64,000 nucleotides of DNA from HGM12998 sp900756495 (lineage in GTDB: Bacteria > Bacillota > Clostridia > Oscillospirales > Oscillospiraceae), in the NCBI GenBank assembly GCA_958477305.1, contig CAUEFI010000018.1, positions 1 to 64,000 on the forward strand. Reading direction: 5' to 3'. Every line of letters starts with the position of its first letter. The first letter of the stretch is position 1. A program made the position numbers and the translations under genes. A model generated the notes under the pieces. It was given only the letters and a program-made list of their open reading frames with translations. It did not search any database and was not told the origin of the DNA. This document shows positions 42,080 through 50,815 of the stretch, one piece after another.

Positions 42080-43048
42080 ATGGAAGCAATCCGTTGGGAA
42101 AACGATACCCTCTACCTGCTGGACCAGACCCGGCTGCCCGCCGAAGAGGTCTGGCTCCCCTATACCGACTACCGTGAGGTGGCCAACGCCATCCGGACCA
42201 TGGTGGTCCGCGGCGCTCCCGCCATCGGCGTGTCCGCCGCCTACGCCTACTGCCTGGCCGCCCGAGCCGGGGCCGATCTGGCCGAGGCCAAGGCCGTCCT
42301 GGCCGCCAGCCGCCCCACCGCCGTCAATCTCTTCTGGGCGCTGGATCGCATGGCATCCTGTAAAGGAGATTTACTTGCAGAAGCTAAGGCCATCCATCGG
42401 GAGGATGTGGAGATGTGCCGGACCATGGGGGCCTTCGGCGCGGCCGTTGTCCCTGACGGCGCAAGGATTCTGACTCACTGCAACGCAGGCGCTCTGGCCA
42501 CCGGCGGCTACGGTACCGCCCTGGGGGTCATCCGGGCCGCCCACGAGCAGGGGAAAGTAAAAATGGTTTACGCCGATGAGACCCGCCCCCTGCTTCAGGG
42601 CGCCCGCCTTACCGCCCACGAGCTGGTGGCGGACGGCATCCCCACCACCCTCATTGCGGACAACATGGCGGCCGCCCTCATGCGCCGCGGCGAGGTAGAC
42701 ATGGTGGTGGTGGGCTGCGACCGCATGGCGGCCAACGGCGACTTCGCCAACAAGATCGGCACCTATTCGGTGGCGGTAAACGCCCATTATCACGGGATCC
42801 CCTTCTACACCGCGCTGCCCTCCTCCACCATCGACATGACCATCGCCGACGGCAACAGCATTCCCATCGAGGAGCGCAGCAGGGATGAACTGATTCATCT
42901 GGGCCCCACTCAGACCGCGCCGCTGGACGTGGGGGTGTGGAACCCCGCCTTTGACGTAACCCCCCACGCGCTGCTGACGGGAATTATTACAGAGAAAGGG
43001 ATTCTCTATCCGCCTTTTCAGGAGAATCTGGCAAAGCTGTTCGGATAG
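42080..43048 (+). CDS. mtnA: S-methyl-5-thioribose-1-phosphate isomerase
   Basis: A 322-residue member of the eIF2B-alpha/MtnA family that isomerises the sugar ring in methionine salvage. TMVVRGAPAIGVSAAY, LTHCNAGALATGGYGTALGV (catalytic Cys region), ADETRPLLQGARLTA and GCDRMAANGDFANKIGTY (catalytic Asp) are all present. The start is ATG 42080 with GGAGG upstream. No other methionine-salvage gene is nearby, so the rest of the pathway would be elsewhere; in some bacteria the enzyme also serves other dehydration routes for 5-methylthioribose or 5-deoxyribose phosphates. Confidence 0.95.
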   Translation: MEAIRWENDTLYLLDQTRLPAEEVWLPYTDYREVANAIRTMVVRGAPAIGVSAAYAYCLAARAGADLAEAKAVLAASRPTAVNLFWALDRMASCKGDLLAEAKAIHREDVEMCRTMGAFGAAVVPDGARILTHCNAGALATGGYGTALGVIRAAHEQGKVKMVYADETRPLLQGARLTAHELVADGIPTTLIADNMAAALMRRGEVDMVVVGCDRMAANGDFANKIGTYSVAVNAHYHGIPFYTALPSSTIDMTIADGNSIPIEERSRDELIHLGPTQTAPLDVGVWNPAFDVTPHALLTGIITEKGILYPPFQENLAKLFG

Positions 43049-43114
43049 CGCACGCCTCCATGCGGAGGCCGCTGCCCCCAGGCTTTTCTCTGGAGCCACG
43101 GAGCGGCCTGCTGG

Positions 43115-43272
43115 GCTTGTTTGAAAAATGGCGATGTGCCCGGCGGCGAGGGATTTTTGTCCGCTGGCAAGCAATTTTTTCGCCGGAATCCTGACGGATT
43201 TCAAGGAAAAATTGCGCCCTCCAGCGGTCAAAAGGCCTGCCGGTTGGGCTTGTTGACATGTTTCAAACAAGC
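43115..43272. repeat. Long nested palindromic element between mtnA and murF
   Basis: The element folds end to end: GCTTGTTTGAAA (43115-43126) pairs perfectly with 43261-43272; TTTTGTCCGCTGG near 43155-43167 pairs with CCAGCGGTCAAAA at 43221-43233 with one mismatch; GCAATTTTT (43171-43179) pairs with AAAAATTGC (43207-43215); GGAATCC and GGATTTC form the tip. It fills almost the whole 225-base gap between two convergent genes and stops one base before the murF stop codon. It may be a MITE-like repeat, a structured RNA, or a bidirectional terminator without T-tract. Confidence 0.75.
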
Positions 43273-43273
43273 T

Positions 43274-44665
43274 CTAGACCTCGGGTGTAATTACCTTCAG
43301 ATACTCCACCAGTTCCTCAAACGCCATCCCCCGGGAGGCCTTGACCAGAACGGTACAGCCGGGTTTCACCACCTGTGCCAGGACGGGCAGGGCCTCCTTT
43401 TTGCCGGCACAGTAATGAAGCTCGGGCACACCTGCCTTTTCGGCGGCGTCATAGATGTGCTTCGCCAGCTCCCCTACCGCCACCAGACAGTCTACCCCGG
43501 CCTTACCCAAATACTCCCCGATTCCGGCGTGGAGGGCGGGGGCAAGGGGGCCCAGCTCGAACATGTCGCCCAGGACCGCTACTTTGAATCCTCCGGCAGC
43601 GGCGCCCAGCACGCCTACCGCCGCCCGCATGGACTGGGGATTTGCGTTATAGGTGTCGTTGAGGATGGTAATACCCTCTCCCCGCTGAATGATATTCATA
43701 CGCATCTTGGTCGGTGCAAAGTGGAGCACGCCGTCGGTAATCTCCTTTTGAGTCAGACCAAAGCGCTCCCCCACCGCCGCCGCCATGAGGGTCGGGTAGA
43801 CCATATGCTCTCCCAGGGCCGGGATCTCCACCCTGCACTCCATATCGGGGGTCTTCACCTCGCAGGTGATGCGGCTCTTGCCGTCGCTCTCCACCTGGCA
43901 GGCCCGGTAATCATTGTTCTCTCCGGTGCCGCACCAGAGGATTTCATGGGAGAGCGTTCCATCCAGCGTGCGCAGCAGAGGGTCGTCCCCGTTGAGCACG
44001 GCAAAGGCCCCCTTGTGGGCATGGTGAAAAATTTCGCATTTGGCCTCCAGAATTTTTTCCCGGGATCCAAAATGCTCGATGTGGGAGTCTCCGATATTGG
44101 TGATGAGCACCACATCCGGCTCCACAATGGCGGAGAGGTAGTCGATCTCCCCGGCGTGGTTCATACCCAACTCCAGTACGGCGGCCTCATGCTCCCCGTT
44201 CAGCCGCAGCAAGGTCATGGGCACGCCGATATCATTGTTCAGATTCCCCTCGGTTTTGAGCACCTTGAAGCGCTCTCCCAAAACGGCGGCCACCATATCC
44301 TTGGTGGTCGTCTTTCCCACCGATCCCGTGATGGCCACCACGGGGATGGGAAATTTCCGCTTGTACCAGCGGGCCAGATCCCGCAGGGCCCGGTGTGTGG
44401 AGTCCACCTTGATATAGAACTTGCCGGGCAGATAGCTCTCCCGCTCCCGCTGGGTGAGACAGCCCGCCGCCCCGCCCTCCAGAGCGGCATTGATATAGGC
44501 GTGGCCGTCGAAGCGCTCCCCCACCAGGGGGATGAAGAGAGAGCCCTCGTGGATGGTCCGGCTGTCTGTCTCCACACGGGAGACAGTCCGGTTCACGTCG
44601 TTGAACTCCCCCAACAGGCGGCCGTTTACTGCCTCCAGCAGCTCGCGTATGGTCATTGGTTCCAT
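43274..44665 (-). CDS. murF: UDP-MurNAc-tripeptide--D-Ala-D-Ala ligase
   Basis: A 463-residue Mur ligase adding D-Ala-D-Ala to the peptidoglycan precursor. ITGSVGKTTTKDM (about residue 113) is the ATP loop; ELGMNHAGEIDYLS and NDTYNANPQSMRAAV are diagnostic of MurF. The substrate dipeptide would come from Ddl, encoded directly upstream with an 11-base gap, so the two form an operon. The gene ends at the edge of the palindromic element at 43115-43272. Confidence 0.97.
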   Translation of the reverse strand: MEPMTIRELLEAVNGRLLGEFNDVNRTVSRVETDSRTIHEGSLFIPLVGERFDGHAYINAALEGGAAGCLTQRERESYLPGKFYIKVDSTHRALRDLARWYKRKFPIPVVAITGSVGKTTTKDMVAAVLGERFKVLKTEGNLNNDIGVPMTLLRLNGEHEAAVLELGMNHAGEIDYLSAIVEPDVVLITNIGDSHIEHFGSREKILEAKCEIFHHAHKGAFAVLNGDDPLLRTLDGTLSHEILWCGTGENNDYRACQVESDGKSRITCEVKTPDMECRVEIPALGEHMVYPTLMAAAVGERFGLTQKEITDGVLHFAPTKMRMNIIQRGEGITILNDTYNANPQSMRAAVGVLGAAAGGFKVAVLGDMFELGPLAPALHAGIGEYLGKAGVDCLVAVGELAKHIYDAAEKAGVPELHYCAGKKEALPVLAQVVKPGCTVLVKASRGMAFEELVEYLKVITPEV

Positions 44666-44676
44666 GTGTCTCTCCC

Positions 44677-45729
44677 TTATCTTCCCTGTTTTCTGGCCGC
44701 CAGAGAGGCCAGGACAATGCGCTCCACCAGCGCGCCGTAGTCGATCCCCACAGCCGCAGCCTCCTGAGGCAGCAGGCTGGTCGGGGTCATGCCGGGCAGG
44801 GTGTTGATCTCCAGGAACCAGGGCTCCCCATCCTCATCCACGATGAAATCCGCCCTGGAGTAGACCGAGAGCCCCAGCGTCTCATACACCCGCAGGGCGG
44901 CGGCGCGGAGCTTCTCCTCCGTCTCCGGGGAGATCTCCGCCGGGCAGACCTCCACCGCCGCGCCGGGCTGGTACTTGTTTTCATAGTCGTAAAAGCCCGC
45001 CTTGGGAATGATCTCAATGGAGGGGAGAGCGGCGTCCTCCAGGATGCCCACCTGGATCTCCCGTCCCCGGATATACTGCTCCAGAACCGTGCGCCCCCCC
45101 AGAGCCAGACCGCCGGTGAGGGCCGCCCGCAGCTCCTCCGCCGTATGGGCGATGGAGACCCCGATGGAGGATCCGCTGGCCACCGGCTTTACCACCAGGG
45201 GCAGCCTGGCTGCGGCCACCAGCCCGTCAATATCGCCGGCCGTATAGGTCACCGTCTTCCAGCCGGGGGTGGACACCACGTCGGCCACCATGCGCTTGGT
45301 CAAATCCTTATCCATGGCGATGGCGCTGCCCAGGAAGCCCGCTCCGGTATAGGGAATCCCCAGCAGATCAAAGGCCGCCTGAACCCGGCCGTCCTCGCCG
45401 CAGGTGCCGTGGAGCGCCAGGAAGACCAAATCGGCCAGGCGGCACAGCTCCAGTACGCCGGGGCCGAACAGGCTCCCGCTCTTATCCCTCCGGGCCGCCC
45501 GGACCTGCTCCAGATCCGGCGCCTCCCGGCTTACACGCCTGTACCCGTCGGGCACAGGGGCGTCGAAGTAGTCCTCCAGCGGCCCGGCGCAGTCCTCCAG
45601 GCCGAAATACATATCCACCAGCGCCGCCCGATGACCTCTGGCCCGCAGAGCCTCGGTCACCATCGTCCCTGTGGACAGAGATACGCTGCGCTCCGGGCTC
45701 AGCCCGCCCGCCAATACGACGATTTTCAA
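44677..45729 (-). CDS. ddl: D-alanine--D-alanine ligase
   Basis: A 350-residue ATP-grasp enzyme. The N-terminal VVLAGGLSPERSVSLSTG, FLALHGTCGEDGRVQAAFDL, PYTGAGFLGSAIAMDK, VKPVASGSSIGVS and FLEINTLPGMTPTSLLP motifs are all present. The start is TTG 45729 (MKIVVLAGG), with GAGGTG six bases upstream; longer in-frame starts have no ribosome site. It forms an operon with murF. The dipeptide versus depsipeptide specificity residue cannot be judged reliably by eye, so ordinary Ddl is assumed. Confidence 0.95.
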   Translation of the reverse strand: MKIVVLAGGLSPERSVSLSTGTMVTEALRARGHRAALVDMYFGLEDCAGPLEDYFDAPVPDGYRRVSREAPDLEQVRAARRDKSGSLFGPGVLELCRLADLVFLALHGTCGEDGRVQAAFDLLGIPYTGAGFLGSAIAMDKDLTKRMVADVVSTPGWKTVTYTAGDIDGLVAAARLPLVVKPVASGSSIGVSIAHTAEELRAALTGGLALGGRTVLEQYIRGREIQVGILEDAALPSIEIIPKAGFYDYENKYQPGAAVEVCPAEISPETEEKLRAAALRVYETLGLSVYSRADFIVDEDGEPWFLEINTLPGMTPTSLLPQEAAAVGIDYGALVERIVLASLAARKQGR

Positions 45730-45874
45730 TCTCCACACCTCGCACAAAACACAGATCACACTATAGATATGCGCTAATGGAATATTATAGCATAGATTTG
45801 CAGAATACTCAACCATTTGAAGGCAGCATCATGAAGATTCCAAAAACATGATATAAATGCAACTTATTTGGTTA

Positions 45875-45916
45875 CAAATACAACAGCCGCGCCCTGCTGA
45901 GGGCGCGGCTGTTGTA
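45875..45916 (-). terminator. Terminator of the SLH-protein gene
   Basis: TACAACAGCCGCGCCCT (45879-45895) pairs perfectly with 45900-45916 over GCTG; on the minus strand TTTG follows. It lies 13 bases past the stop codon. Confidence 0.85.
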
Positions 45917-45928
45917 TTTACTGTGCTG

Positions 45929-47230
45929 TTACCAGGGGAAGATTCCGCCGCTGTCGCGGCTGTCCAGCAGTTCCAAAGCGCCGCAGAGAAGCTCTGCCGC
46001 CTCGGCGCGGGTCAGGGTGTCGCCCAGGGCGCTTCCGGCGTCCAAAACGCCGGAGGCAGCCAAGTTGGCCGCCGACTGAACCGCCCAGACCGGGGCGGAA
46101 CTGTCGCTGTCATAGGGCGCAAGGGCGGCCGTATCGGAGATCTGCAGTGCCCGGTCCAGCAGGACCGCGGCCTCCGCCCGGGTAATGGTGCTGTCCGGCT
46201 CAAATACCACCTGTCCATCGGCGGCCAGGCCGCCCTGTATCAGCCCCGCCTTCAGCGCGGAGGACACATATGGCTTGGCCCAGGTGGCAATGGCCTCGTC
46301 GTCGGCAAAGCCGGTGCGGGTGACCCCCTCCAGGGCGTCAAGCCCGGCCACGTCCATGGCCATGGCCACAAATTGGCTGCGGTTGACGGGCGTTTCGGGC
46401 TGGAAGAAATACTGTCCTCCCATACACTCGCCCACAAAGATCTCTTCCTCCGCCAGCCGAATAGCCGCCTTGTGGGCGGGATTCCCATCCAGATCGGCAT
46501 AGGCGACCTTTGTACCGGCCTTTTCAATCTTAATCTTCACGGTGGCCGGCGCGGAGCTGTTGCCCACCGCATCAATGGCGATATAGGTGAAGGAGTCCTT
46601 GCCGGTCTTATTCTCATAGGGGGTATAGACAAACTGGTCGGAGCCGTCCTCAGGCATGGTAACGGAGCCGCGGGCAGGCTTGTCCACCAGCTGGAAGGTC
46701 AGCAGATCCCCCTCCGGGTCGGTGGCGGCAAAGCGCTCGGTGATCGCCACATTTTTATAGGTGCTCAGCTCCAGATCCTCCGCCACAGGGGCGGCGTTTT
46801 CCGCGGCAAGCAGGTGGAGCCCCACCTCGACCTGGGACGCGGCAGCGCCGCTTTGGAACACAGGGGTAAAGACAAAGCTGGTATCTGTGACAACAGGCAG
46901 GGGATCAAAGCGCAGGCCGTCCACTGCGGACATAGACACCACGTCGCCCACCGCCAGGGGGCTCCCGCCCAGCGTAAGCGTCCCGGCGGCCGGATCGGGC
47001 AGCGCCTCGACCACCAATGCCTCCAGCGTCTCCTCACCCTCTACCTTGAAATCTTCCGCGGCAAAGGAAATCATTTGGCCCTCAGGGCCGTTCTTGGAAA
47101 ATGCCGTCACAGCCGGCGCCTCTTCCGCTCCACCGAAGGGAAAGGCGAAAGCGGGCAGGGCCGACGAGAGCAGCACGGCGCCCAGGACTGCCAGAAGCAG
47201 GGCACGGCGGACAAAGGACTTTTGTTTCAA
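45929..47230 (-). CDS. Surface protein with cadherin-like and three SLH domains
   Basis: A 433-residue secreted protein. The signal peptide (residues 1-28, ending LPAFA) is followed by a beta-rich domain (about 30-150), a cadherin/Ig-like domain (about 150-255, with ATDPEGDLLTFQLVDKPARG and KTGKDSFTYIAIDAVGN) and three SLH repeats (about 260-320, 325-380, 385-430) with VNRSQFVAMAM, ITRAEAAVLL and LTRAEAAELL. SLH repeats usually anchor to pyruvylated cell-wall polymers. The start is TTG 47230, because AAGGAGG lies eight bases upstream. It may be a wall or S-layer-associated protein; a specific role is unknown. Confidence 0.88.
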   Translation of the reverse strand: MKQKSFVRRALLLAVLGAVLLSSALPAFAFPFGGAEEAPAVTAFSKNGPEGQMISFAAEDFKVEGEETLEALVVEALPDPAAGTLTLGGSPLAVGDVVSMSAVDGLRFDPLPVVTDTSFVFTPVFQSGAAASQVEVGLHLLAAENAAPVAEDLELSTYKNVAITERFAATDPEGDLLTFQLVDKPARGSVTMPEDGSDQFVYTPYENKTGKDSFTYIAIDAVGNSSAPATVKIKIEKAGTKVAYADLDGNPAHKAAIRLAEEEIFVGECMGGQYFFQPETPVNRSQFVAMAMDVAGLDALEGVTRTGFADDEAIATWAKPYVSSALKAGLIQGGLAADGQVVFEPDSTITRAEAAVLLDRALQISDTAALAPYDSDSSAPVWAVQSAANLAASGVLDAGSALGDTLTRAEAAELLCGALELLDSRDSGGIFPW

Positions 47231-47311
47231 CTTTAGAACCTCCTTAGACTTTGGTACAGAATTGGGGTTACCGCTATTCTTTGCCAAAGCAAGGAGATTA
47301 TACAAGGGACC

Positions 47312-47635
47312 TCAGTCGGGACTCTGGTTTTTCAGCCGCTTAATTTTCCGTACGGTCAGGCGGAAGGTGATAAAGCGGGAAATCAGATAGAGAAATACCA
47401 GCATAGCGATTCCGATGACGGCCTTGAGTCCCTGGCCTATCGCCTCGTTGTAGAGTACAAAGGGCAGGTACAGAGAGATCAGCACCACAATCAGGACGGC
47501 GCTCAGTCCGTTGGAGAGCACGGCCGGTTCGCTGACACGGGCCGACAAGTCGGTTTTGCAGTGCGGGCACACGACCTTCAGCCCGAGAAAGGACGCCTGA
47601 AAGGATTCTTTACATGCGGGACACAGGATGGACAT
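47312..47635 (-). CDS. Zinc-ribbon membrane protein, 107 aa
   Basis: The N terminus has a zinc ribbon (CPACKESF then CPHCKTDL, residues 5-29), followed by two hydrophobic helices (about 43-62 and 70-88) and a basic tail TVRKIKRLKNQ. I recognise no named family. It lies 32 bases downstream of rodA, so it is probably co-transcribed, and 81 bases before the SLH gene. A cytoplasmic ribbon tethered to the membrane is the expected topology. Confidence 0.75.
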   Translation of the reverse strand: MSILCPACKESFQASFLGLKVVCPHCKTDLSARVSEPAVLSNGLSAVLIVVLISLYLPFVLYNEAIGQGLKAVIGIAMLVFLYLISRFITFRLTVRKIKRLKNQSPD

Positions 47636-47667
47636 GGACGCTTCTCCTTTTCATATCTGAAATAATA

Positions 47668-48861
47668 TTAAATCCGGCTGCGGTCCCTCAGCCAGCTGGG
47701 CAGGGATCGCATTTTGATGCTGGAGACCACTCCCATGGCGGCGTACATGGTAAGGATGGACGATCCTCCATAGCTGATAAAGGGCAAGGTCAGTCCCACC
47801 ACGGGAAAGACGTAGAGGCACATGCCCACGTTGATTCCCACCTGAACCAGCAGCATCCCGGCGTAGCCCATGGCAATGAGGGCAGACTGCGGAGAGCAGG
47901 CCCGCCGGGCCACCCAGACACAGCGCAAGATGATGGCGGCCAGGATCAGAAGCAGCAGTATGCAGCCCACCAGACCGAACTCCTCACCGCAGACGGCGAA
48001 AATCTCGTCGGTGTGCCGGGCGGGGAGACTGGTCTCATAGGGGCTCTGCGTCTGAATCCCCTGCAAATAGCCCTGACCGAAAATCCCACCGCTGCCGATG
48101 GCCAGGATGCTGCGGGTCTGCTGCCAGCCCGCCCCCTGGGTCTGGTCAAATAAGGTGTCCTGATTGCCTGTAAGGTGGTCGATGACCACTGTAATGCGCC
48201 GTGCAAAATATTTGTCGCTGATATGCGGCCAGATCAGGACAACCCCGACGATGCATACCCCGATCGCCAGCAGGAACCAGCGCTTTTTTACACCCCCTGC
48301 CCAAGCCATGACCACGAAAATCAGCAGGTAAGTCAGTCCCATGCCGTAGTCGCCGGAGGCGACAGAGATGAGCGCGAACATAAACACGGCGTGTCCTGCA
48401 ATCTGGAACACCGAAGAGGGGCGGCTGATGCCGCGCTCCTGAAGGCGGTTGATCTGCCAGGCCAGCACCAGCACAAAGGTGAGCTTGGCGATCTCCGCAG
48501 GCTGCAGATTCACCGGAAACCCCGGAATATGCAGCCAGCTCAGATTGCCGCTGCCGTTGTCCACGCCCAGGGGGGTGCGTACCAGCAGGTTGATAAGGAC
48601 GTTGAAGCCCAACAGCAGCTTCCAGGACTTCTCGGTGAACAACTCGATGTCCACCGAGGAGAGCAGAATATAGACCAGCACCCCCAAGGCAATAGCAATA
48701 GCCTGCACGATGATACTGCGGTAGCCTCCGCTCCAGCGGGTGGCACTGTATATGAGGACCAGGCCGTAGCCGCTGGCCGCCAGACAGAGGAAGAGAAGCA
48801 GCAGATCCCCTTTGCGGAAAAATTCGCGGATGGAATCGGAGATCCAGGACAGACGGCCCAC
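47668..48861 (-). CDS. rodA: FtsW/RodA/SpoVE peptidoglycan polymerase
   Basis: A 397-residue SEDS glycosyltransferase with about ten membrane helices. LQPAEIAKLTFVLVLAW is the conserved PAExxK region, SGDYGMGLTYLLIF carries the catalytic Asp, and the C-terminal LPFISYGGSSIL is the family signature. Wall elongation is more likely than division because no fts genes adjoin. The start is GTG 48861: GAGGTGA lies six bases upstream and an in-frame TGA closes the frame just before it. A longer AAAGGAGG abuts the GTG directly. Confidence 0.93.
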   Translation of the reverse strand: MGRLSWISDSIREFFRKGDLLLLFLCLAASGYGLVLIYSATRWSGGYRSIIVQAIAIALGVLVYILLSSVDIELFTEKSWKLLLGFNVLINLLVRTPLGVDNGSGNLSWLHIPGFPVNLQPAEIAKLTFVLVLAWQINRLQERGISRPSSVFQIAGHAVFMFALISVASGDYGMGLTYLLIFVVMAWAGGVKKRWFLLAIGVCIVGVVLIWPHISDKYFARRITVVIDHLTGNQDTLFDQTQGAGWQQTRSILAIGSGGIFGQGYLQGIQTQSPYETSLPARHTDEIFAVCGEEFGLVGCILLLLILAAIILRCVWVARRACSPQSALIAMGYAGMLLVQVGINVGMCLYVFPVVGLTLPFISYGGSSILTMYAAMGVVSSIKMRSLPSWLRDRSRI

Positions 48862-48934
48862 CTCCTTTCACCTCATGATAACCTCTCTAGTTTACCATCT
48901 TTTTTCCTTCAGGTAAACAGCCGTGTGGGAAAGA

Positions 48935-48976
48935 TTTAAAAAGGAGGAAAACCGCTGGACGGTTTTCCTCCTTTTT
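48935..48976 (-). terminator. Terminator of the GGDEF gene
   Basis: AAAAGGAGGAAAACCG (48939-48954) pairs perfectly with 48960-48975; on the minus strand TTTTTAAA continues after the stem. It is also usable from the plus strand. Confidence 0.85.
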
Positions 48977-48983
48977 GACGTGT

Positions 48984-49952
48984 TCAGCCCGCGGGACGGA
49001 GGGGAAAGCAGTGGTGGAGCAGCAGGCTCTCCGGCTTGACGGAGGTCCGCTCGAAGAACACCCCTGAGATGCGCTCTGAAATGCGCTCGGCGTCCTCTGC
49101 CGACAAATCGGAGACCATCACCAGGAACTGACAGCTTGTATACTGGGTAAACACGTCCCCGAGACGCAGGGAACTCTGGATGATCTCCTTCAGCAGCCCC
49201 ATCTGCTCCTCCCGCTCCTGAAGAGGCGGAAAGCCCCCCTCCCGATCGGTCAATGTCAGAAGAATTACATAGGCGCTGCGCTCCAGGCGGCGCAGCCGGC
49301 GCTCGGCGTAGCGAAAAATATTTCGGAAGGTCTCATAATCCTGGCAGAAAGCTCCGGCGACCGGGTCCCCTTCGGCCAGGTCTTCCCGGATCTGTCCCAC
49401 ATCCGTTTCTATCCCCTCCGGGCCGGTCTCCGGGACAGAGGCGCTCTTGCTCCGTCCCCGCTTGAGGCGCATCAGCCGCTGGTCGGCCCGGTCAAACAGG
49501 CTGCGGTAGTTATCACCGTCCTGATACAGCGCCCCGCCGACTGTAACGGTAATATGAACTGTGGCGTCAGGCAGGGTAATACCGGCCATGCGCGACTGAA
49601 TTCTGGACCGGCGCTCCTCCAGATAACGCTTGTCTCCATGCTCCGGAAGATACATGACAAACTCGTCGCCGCCCACGCGGCCCACAATATCGTTGCGGGA
49701 TGCCATATAGCGCAGCGTCTTCCCCACCTCACAGAGCAGCCTGTCCCCCGCGATATGCCCGTAGCGGTCGTTTACCTGCTTGAAATGGTCCACATCAAGG
49801 AACAGCAGGATTCCACACTTTTGCTCTTTCAACCGGCGGTCTATCTGCTCTTCCGTGGCCCCGCGATTGTAAAGTCCCGTCAGCCAGTCCCGCTCCACCA
49901 GCTCGCTCAAGCGCCGGTTTTCCTCTTGGAGCCTCACGGTATCCAGTTCCAT
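48984..49952 (-). CDS. GGDEF-domain protein, likely diguanylate cyclase
   Basis: A 322-residue soluble protein: a short coiled coil (residues 1-20), a GGDEF domain (about 20-170) with DWLTGLYNRGATEE, FLDVDHFKQVNDRYGHIAGD and RVGGDEFVMYLPEHG, then a 150-residue C-terminal domain. GGDEF is intact so cyclic-di-GMP synthesis is plausible. The inhibitory RxxD site is absent: the residues there are SRND, with Ser in place of Arg. The C-terminal part (RLERSAYVILLTL, then LRLGDVFTQYTSCQFLVMVS) looks like a second, degenerate GGDEF fold. There is no sensor or membrane domain. Confidence 0.88.
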   Translation of the reverse strand: MELDTVRLQEENRRLSELVERDWLTGLYNRGATEEQIDRRLKEQKCGILLFLDVDHFKQVNDRYGHIAGDRLLCEVGKTLRYMASRNDIVGRVGGDEFVMYLPEHGDKRYLEERRSRIQSRMAGITLPDATVHITVTVGGALYQDGDNYRSLFDRADQRLMRLKRGRSKSASVPETGPEGIETDVGQIREDLAEGDPVAGAFCQDYETFRNIFRYAERRLRRLERSAYVILLTLTDREGGFPPLQEREEQMGLLKEIIQSSLRLGDVFTQYTSCQFLVMVSDLSAEDAERISERISGVFFERTSVKPESLLLHHCFPLRPAG

Positions 49953-50135
49953 ACGCAGCCCCCCATCCCGGCACGGCCACTGTCCGCGCCTTTCTATGGT
50001 TATTCTTATATTATAGCGGAAATCCCGCCTGTTTTCCAGCGTATCTTTTTAAAATCAGTGGTATTTTTGTGAATTTGTCTTGCCCGCCTCTCTGTGCGCC
50101 TGTATAATGGTGTGTACCTGGAGAGGAGGGCTCAC

Positions 50136-50591
50136 ATGCTGGATCTGTCACAAATCAGCCGTTGGAGAGAAAATAACCGCCTGGAGGCCAAGCTGGCTAC
50201 CGGCGGACTGCCGCAGAGCCTCTGGGAGACCTATTCCGCCTTTGCCAACACCTACGGCGGGGTGATTCTGCTGGGGGTGGAGGAGCTGCCGGATCACTCC
50301 CTGCGGGTTCAGGGCCTGCTGGATGCCCGGGAAATGGTGGAAGAGCTGTGCGCCATGCTGGATGACAGGCGGGTCGTCAGCGCCAATATCCTTGCAGCGG
50401 ACCAGATCCGGGTGGCAGAAGTGGACGGGGCCCAGATTATTGTGATAGAGGTTCCCCCCGCTCCCAGAGATCAGCTCCCGGTCTACCTCGGCAAAAACCC
50501 CTTTACCGGCTCCTACCGGCGCAGCGGCGACGGGGACTACCACTGCACCTGGGGCGAGGTCGTCACCATGCTGGGAGACCGTGATCACTGA
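50136..50591 (+). CDS. AlbA_2/Schlafen-type domain protein, short form
   Basis: A 151-residue protein containing the AlbA_2 (divergent AAA-4) domain: NNRLEAKLATGGLPQSLWET near residue 10, AFANTYGGVILLGVEE near 37 and VIEVPPAPRDQLPVYLGKNP near 108. Larger relatives add a C-terminal ATPase-like and HTH region; here the protein stops after the first domain, so it is a stand-alone form. The start is ATG 50136 with GAGAGGAGGG upstream. The 224 bases after it (50592-50815) are strikingly AT-rich, and the GC drop marks the start of the accessory locus. Likely regulatory or nucleic-acid binding. Confidence 0.8.
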   Translation: MLDLSQISRWRENNRLEAKLATGGLPQSLWETYSAFANTYGGVILLGVEELPDHSLRVQGLLDAREMVEELCAMLDDRRVVSANILAADQIRVAEVDGAQIIVIEVPPAPRDQLPVYLGKNPFTGSYRRSGDGDYHCTWGEVVTMLGDRDH

Positions 50592-50815
50592 AAACATTTC
50601 TTTTGCTATCTTTTTAGTTATTTTCTTTTCACGCTAATGAGGTATCGTTTTTCTCTTTTTGCTGTTTAAATGATTTACTAGTATCCTTCTTGCAAACATA
50701 TATCAGTTTATCTATAATAAATAGAAATAGCGTCTTTTAAAAACAGGGGTAAACCAATCGTTCCATGACAGTCATATAAGGCCAATGGGCATCAACTCAG
50801 AGGAGGGGAAAAACA

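Noticed and set aside
42350..42400. TGTAAAGGA inside mtnA resembling the end of the 48-bp repeat
   Set aside because: Only a nine-base match, within a conserved coding region; expected by chance.
48850..48861. CTG start for rodA suggested by AAAGGAGG eight bases upstream
   Set aside because: GAGGTGA, a perfect match to the anti-Shine-Dalgarno sequence, lies six bases before GTG 48861, so a normal GTG start explains the gene.
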